Of a stretch of 64,000 nucleotides of DNA, positions 60,940-64,000 are shown one piece after another. The notes under the pieces are model-generated. The model did not search any database. It was not told where the DNA came from and was given only the letters and a program-made list of their open reading frames with translations. The stretch's first letter is position 1. Each line of letters opens with the position of its first letter. The stretch lies in the NCBI RefSeq assembly GCF_000092905.1, contig NC_014098.1:682001-746000 (forward strand), given 5' to 3'. The position numbers and the translations under genes were made by a program. This DNA is from Kyrpidia tusciae DSM 2912 (GTDB lineage: Bacteria > Bacillota > Bacilli > Kyrpidiales > Kyrpidiaceae).

Positions 60940-61545
60940 TCAGGACCGGTTTCGCACCGGTCGGCTCCGCCGCAGCCACCACAGGCCGATGGCGGTGACC
61001 GCGACAAGGGCCACCGCCGCCCAGAGGGTCCAGTGGTGCATCCAGCGCTCCACGACGTGCCAGCGGGGACCCAGCCACCGTCCGAGAAAAAGAAAGGTCA
61101 GCACCCACAAAGCCGCTCCGGCGTAGGCCCATTTTGCAAAACGGCGGAAGGCCATGCGCCCGACGCCGGCCACATAGGCGGCCACATGCCGAATCCCCGG
61201 GAAAAAATACGCGAAAAATAAGGCCCATCCTCCGTATTGATCCATCCACCGGGTCGCCCGGGCGAATTTTCCACTTTCCATGGCCCGGCGGAGCACCCGG
61301 TCGGCAATCCGGCGAAATACCCCCCGGCCCATGATGTAGCTCAACGTAATGCCCGAACAGCTCCCGAGAAAAGCGGAGGCAGCCGTACCCGGTAGATGAA
61401 CGATGCCTTGCCAAGTCAAGAATCCGGCAAAGGTCAACAGCACCTCGTCGGGCACGGGGAGGCCAATGAGACCGGTGGCCAAGATCAAGGCCAGGGCCGC
61501 ATATCCGTGGGCTGCGACAAATTGTAACAGATCGGTGCTGTGCAA
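60940..61545 (-). CDS. DedA/SNARE-associated family membrane protein
   Basis: A 201-residue polytopic protein. Motifs typical of DedA are GLPVPDEVLLTFAGFL, GSCSGITLSYIMGRG and FFPGIRHVAAYVAGVGRMAFRRF, the latter the conserved F-x-R-x-x-P-like amphipathic loop. Members act as flippases or transporters for undecaprenyl-phosphate or phosphatidylethanolamine; which applies here is not visible. TTG 61545 has GGAGAGAGG upstream. It is 18 bp after the DUF309 gene, on the same strand. Confidence 0.88.
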   Translation of the reverse strand: MHSTDLLQFVAAHGYAALALILATGLIGLPVPDEVLLTFAGFLTWQGIVHLPGTAASAFLGSCSGITLSYIMGRGVFRRIADRVLRRAMESGKFARATRWMDQYGGWALFFAYFFPGIRHVAAYVAGVGRMAFRRFAKWAYAGAALWVLTFLFLGRWLGPRWHVVERWMHHWTLWAAVALVAVTAIGLWWLRRSRPVRNRS

Positions 61546-61563
61546 GATTCCTCTCTCCGGTCG

Positions 61564-61986
61564 TCAGTCGTTGGAATGGGTGGAGTTATCGTCCACGGGG
61601 AGCACTCTCCAGTTTGCCAAGAGGTCCTGAAGTTTTGGGTCGACCACGTGCAGGCGGATCGTGGCGGCCTGTTCGGGAGTGGGTTCCCCGGGCTCGGTGA
61701 ACAGTTTGTTCATGTCCTGGAGGATGCGCTCGACATCCAGCCCCATATACGCGGGGGTATAGGGCGAGAGATATGCAGAGGCTGTTCGCCACAATTTGCG
61801 GGCGCCACCCAGATTTCCGCCTTCGAGGTGGTAAAGGGACACCGCCGTTTGGATCAATCCCTTTAAAAACAGCGGCCGTCCTTCTTCAAGCCATAATTCT
61901 TCCCCGTATTCATGGCAATCGTAGAAGGCGCGCTCGACATTGAACAGGTGAATAAAATCGACAAAATGCCGGGGATAGTCGGTCAT
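61564..61986 (-). CDS. DUF309 family protein
   Basis: A 140-residue soluble helical protein. The family motif FNVERAFYDCHEYGEELWL (His and acidic residues, probably metal- or nucleotide-related) and LKGLIQTAVSLYHLEGGN are seen. Function is unknown (B. subtilis YpuF belongs to this family). Divergent from trxB; probably co-transcribed with dedA downstream. Confidence 0.85.
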   Translation of the reverse strand: MTDYPRHFVDFIHLFNVERAFYDCHEYGEELWLEEGRPLFLKGLIQTAVSLYHLEGGNLGGARKLWRTASAYLSPYTPAYMGLDVERILQDMNKLFTEPGEPTPEQAATIRLHVVDPKLQDLLANWRVLPVDDNSTHSND

Positions 61987-62063
61987 GGCTGTCCTCCGTC
62001 CGGGATCTTGCCCAAATTATACGGGATTCGCGCCGAGTTCGCACCTGGTTTTTTGCCGGCACT

Positions 62064-62092
62064 TTGGCAGATGGAGTTTTTTTCGTTACAAT
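62064..62092 (+). promoter_or_regulatory. SigA promoter of trxB
   Basis: TTGGCA (62064-62069), a 17-nt spacer and TACAAT (62087-62092), about 57 nt before the trxB start. Confidence 0.8.
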
Positions 62093-62148
62093 ACGGTACA
62101 GGGGTATATCACGGGCCCATTTCCGCAGCCCCGAGGAGGGATTTGACA

Positions 62149-63066
62149 GTGGTTTATGACACCATCATTCTGGGCGGCGGTCCCGCCGGACTGTCCGCCG
62201 CCGTCTACGCCCTGCGTTCGGGTTTGAAAATGCTCCTGGTGGAACGCGGCCTGTACGGCGGGCAGATGCAAAACACCGAGGAGATCGAAAACTACCCCGG
62301 ATTCACGTCGATTTTGGGGCCGGATCTGTCGGAGAAGATGCGGGAACACGCCGAGTCTCTCGGTCTTCAGACCGAGCGGGGCGAGGTGGAAAGCCTGGAG
62401 TTCGGCCCGCCCGTTCATCGCGTGCATCTGTCCGGAGGAGAGGTGCTGGAAACCAAGACGGTGATTATCGCCACGGGCTGTGAGCCGAAAAAGCTCGGAA
62501 TCCCGGGGGAGAAGGAGTTCTCCGGCAGGGGGGTGTCCTACTGCGCGGTCTGCGATGGCGCCTTCTTCAAGAACAAAAACCTCTACGTAATCGGCGGTGG
62601 GGATTCGGCCTGCGAAGAAGGCGTGTATCTGACTCGCCACGCGGCCAAAGTGACCATTGTGCACCGCCGGGACAAACTGCGGGCACAGCCAGTCCTTCAG
62701 GAGCGAGCCAGGAGCAACGAGAAAATCTCGTTTTTGTTCAATCGTCGGCCGGTGGAGGTTCAGGGCGAGCGCAAAGTGGAACGCTTGGTTCTAGAGAACG
62801 CCGTGACGGGAGAACAAGAAACCGTGGAGGCGGACGGGATTTTCATCTACATTGGGCTCAAGCCCAACACCGAGTTTCTGAAAGGGACGCCGATCGTCAA
62901 CGCGGAAGGGTGGATTCCCACTGATGATCGGTTTCGAACGGCGGTCCCCGGGGTGTTTGCGGCAGGGGATGTGCGGGAGACCTGGCTCCGCCAAGTGGTC
63001 ACTGCCGTCGCCGAAGGGGCGATGGCCGCGATGTCGGCCTACTACTACGTGGAAGAGCAGTCGTGA
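62149..63066 (+). CDS. trxB: Thioredoxin reductase
   Basis: NADPH/FAD flavoenzyme that keeps thioredoxin reduced. The 305-residue protein has FAD motif GGGPAGLSAAVYAL, redox pair C132-AV-C135 in YCAVCDG, NADPH-binding GGGDSACEEGVYL and late FAD motif VFAAGDVRE. GTG 62149 is 8 nt after GAGGAGGG; TTG 62143 is nearer and less likely. A longer frame upstream lies over the divergent DUF309 gene. It has its own promoter and a strong terminator. Confidence 0.94.
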   Translation: MVYDTIILGGGPAGLSAAVYALRSGLKMLLVERGLYGGQMQNTEEIENYPGFTSILGPDLSEKMREHAESLGLQTERGEVESLEFGPPVHRVHLSGGEVLETKTVIIATGCEPKKLGIPGEKEFSGRGVSYCAVCDGAFFKNKNLYVIGGGDSACEEGVYLTRHAAKVTIVHRRDKLRAQPVLQERARSNEKISFLFNRRPVEVQGERKVERLVLENAVTGEQETVEADGIFIYIGLKPNTEFLKGTPIVNAEGWIPTDDRFRTAVPGVFAAGDVRETWLRQVVTAVAEGAMAAMSAYYYVEEQS

Positions 63067-63113
63067 TCTGTGCTGCACCGCGAAGAATCGAACGGAATCT
63101 TTTCCGCCCTGTT

Positions 63114-63142
63114 GGGGTCCGGCCACGCCGGGCCCCTTTTTT
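63114..63142 (+). terminator. Intrinsic terminator of trxB
   Basis: GGGGTCCGGC (63114-63123) with GCCGGGCCCC (63127-63136), one G-U pair, 3-nt loop, then six T. Confidence 0.88.
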
Positions 63143-63305
63143 CCTCGCGGCCTCCCGTTTTTCCGGGTCTCCAGGACCCTGGGTCGAGCCGGCCGTTGGC
63201 GGGTCATTCGCTTCCTCCCGGTTCCCCGTGTATAATGTGAGACAAGTGGTAAAATGTTCACCCGTTGTCTGGGTGGCGGGGAAGCGAGGGTTCCGGCGGA
63301 GCAGG

Positions 63306-63569
63306 TTATTCCCGATCCTTTCCCTCCGAGTCGGGGGGCAGGGCCATCAGGAAAAGCCATTCGAACAAAGAGACGGCCGCGATGAAAGCGGCGGTATGGA
63401 TGGCGGAGGCCTTCAGGTCGACCGGGCGGATGTCGTCGAAATAATAGAGACGGCGCATATCCGGACTGAGGGATTGCTCCCACTGCCAGGTGCGGACGTC
63501 GCGGATAAAATACCCGACGGCGATCGCCACCAAGATGACGGTGACGATCAGAGAAACTTTGCGCACCAT
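63306..63569 (-). CDS. Small two-helix membrane protein, function unknown
   Basis: An 87-residue protein. Two hydrophobic segments (SLIVTVILVAIAVGYFI and AAFIAAVSLFEWLFLMAL) flank a polar middle (DVRTWQWEQSLSPDMRRLYYFDDIRPVDLK) with aromatic and charged residues likely outside the cell. The ATG at 63569 has AGGAGG about 8 nt upstream; a TTG two codons earlier is possible. No family recognised. It lies divergently beside the LCP gene, which may suggest an envelope role. Confidence 0.72.
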   Translation of the reverse strand: MVRKVSLIVTVILVAIAVGYFIRDVRTWQWEQSLSPDMRRLYYFDDIRPVDLKASAIHTAAFIAAVSLFEWLFLMALPPDSEGKDRE

Positions 63570-63658
63570 GGCCAATGCCTCCTTCGTCGGACGAACTCAT
63601 CCCAACGATATCACGAAACTCCGGAAGATGCCATGGTCGGGCGGGGTGAGGGACATCG

Positions 63659-64000
63659 ATGACGCCGGGGAAACGGGTGAAGCGGCTGCTGTGGCTCCTC
63701 GCTTTTCTGTTGCTGGTTGTGACGGGGTATTATGGCTTCGTTTTGACCAGATTTGTGTCCGGCGTCTCCGAAGGAGCGCCCCCAGGCATCTGGCCATCCG
63801 GGGACGTGCGGGTGTTGGTGCTCGGTGTGGACAACCGGGGCCAGGATCCTCATCCCCGGTCGGACACGATGCTGCTCCTGAGCATCCCCCAAGGAACCGG
63901 GGGAGTGACGGTGGGCTCCATTCTGAGGGATACTTGGGTGTCCATTCCCGGGGTGGGTCAGGAGAAGATCAATGCGGCCTACGCCGCAGGGGGGCCGGAT
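63659..64000 (+). CDS. LytR-CpsA-Psr (LCP) family protein, 5' part
   Basis: Truncated by the window end at codon 114. A basic start and membrane anchor (LLWLLAFLLLVVTGYYGFVL) are followed by the beginning of the LCP catalytic domain: RVLVLGVDNRG, RSDTMLLLSI and GSILRDTWVSIPGVGQEKINAAYAAGGP. LCP proteins attach teichoic acid or other glycans to peptidoglycan using undecaprenyl-pyrophosphate substrates; the Arg and Asp positions conserved in the domain are present so far. GTGAGGG precedes the ATG at 63659. Confidence 0.88.
   Translation, partial: MTPGKRVKRLLWLLAFLLLVVTGYYGFVLTRFVSGVSEGAPPGIWPSGDVRVLVLGVDNRGQDPHPRSDTMLLLSIPQGTGGVTVGSILRDTWVSIPGVGQEKINAAYAAGGPD

Noticed and set aside
63229..63255. 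TATAAT and TGGTAAAAT promoter-like elements on the plus strand after the trxB terminator
   Set aside because: No good -35 elements and no plus-strand gene within 400 nt; possibly chance or an unannotated small RNA, which cannot be supported here.
1..64000. CRISPR arrays, tRNA or rRNA genes, prophage, toxin-antitoxin or defence islands
   Set aside because: Reading through the window I saw no direct-repeat arrays, tRNA cloverleaf signals or defence-type proteins; the only mobile element recognised is the IS607-type copy.

Overview
The window reads as chromosome of a GC-rich, endospore-forming Firmicute. The full spoIIIAA-AH operon, spoIVB and spo0A are present, and the gene order closely follows the Bacillus subtilis yqh-yqi region: comG, yqhG/yqhH, a glycine riboswitch with gcvT-gcvPA-gcvPB, aroQ, an aminopeptidase P, efp, yqhV, spoIIIA, accBC, an Asp23-type gene, nusB, folD, xseAB, ispA, dxs, tlyA, argR, recN, spoIVB, spo0A. 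High GC, frequent GTG/TTG starts and 4-nt gene overlaps suggest Kyrpidia or another Alicyclobacillaceae-type organism. That placement is inference from gene content and order, not from a marker comparison.

Layout. 0.1-3.6 kb holds an old-yellow-enzyme NADPH dehydrogenase (minus strand), a Gfo/Idh/MocA oxidoreductase and a type I mannose-6-phosphate isomerase. A perfect CIRCE operator (HrcA site) overlaps the isomerase stop codon. 3.6-7.2 kb holds a predicted structured RNA leader followed by an NDP-sugar pyrophosphorylase, a family-4-type glycosyltransferase and a putative alpha/alpha-barrel protein, closed by a strong terminator; this looks like a small glycan-assembly cassette. 7.2-9.0 kb is an AlaR/AlaT-like Lrp regulator and aminotransferase pair on the minus strand. 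9.2-13.4 kb is a seven-gene comG competence-pilus operon. 13.5-19.6 kb holds aroK, asnB, a threonine operon (ACT-domain regulator, thrC, thrB) with a palindromic operator on its promoter, and dnaI. 19.5-22.2 kb is yqhG-yqhH on the minus strand. 22.3-26.6 kb is the glycine riboswitch and glycine-cleavage operon.

26.7-28.2 kb (minus) holds a Gln-rich repeat protein and a histidine phosphatase. 28.4-31.5 kb holds aroQ, an aminopeptidase P, efp, yqhV and a zinc-ribbon protein. 31.9-37.5 kb is the complete spoIIIA operon behind a SigE-like promoter. 37.7-46.9 kb holds accBC, the Asp23/AmaP/DUF2273 envelope-stress set, nusB, a TsaD-like paralogue, ferredoxin-NADP reductase, folD, xseAB and ispA. 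47-53 kb is dxs-tlyA-nadK-argR-recN, with a textbook SigA promoter in front of dxs. 53.0-55.1 kb is an IS607-type element with both genes frameshifted, lying between recN and spoIVB. 55.2-57.4 kb is spoIVB and spo0A in convergent orientation around a shared terminator; spo0A has a SigH-type promoter and 0A-box-like sites. 57.6-64 kb holds the YfkAB radical SAM protein, a membrane-anchored subtilase with an unusual N-terminal region, DedA, a DUF309 protein, trxB, a small membrane protein and the start of a LytR-CpsA-Psr gene.

Most genes form compact housekeeping or sporulation operons. No tRNA, rRNA or CRISPR array was recognised. The less explained parts are the CIRCE and structured leader around the glycan cassette, the thr operator, the QADR-repeat protein, the sensor-like N-terminus of the subtilase, and the decayed IS607 element.
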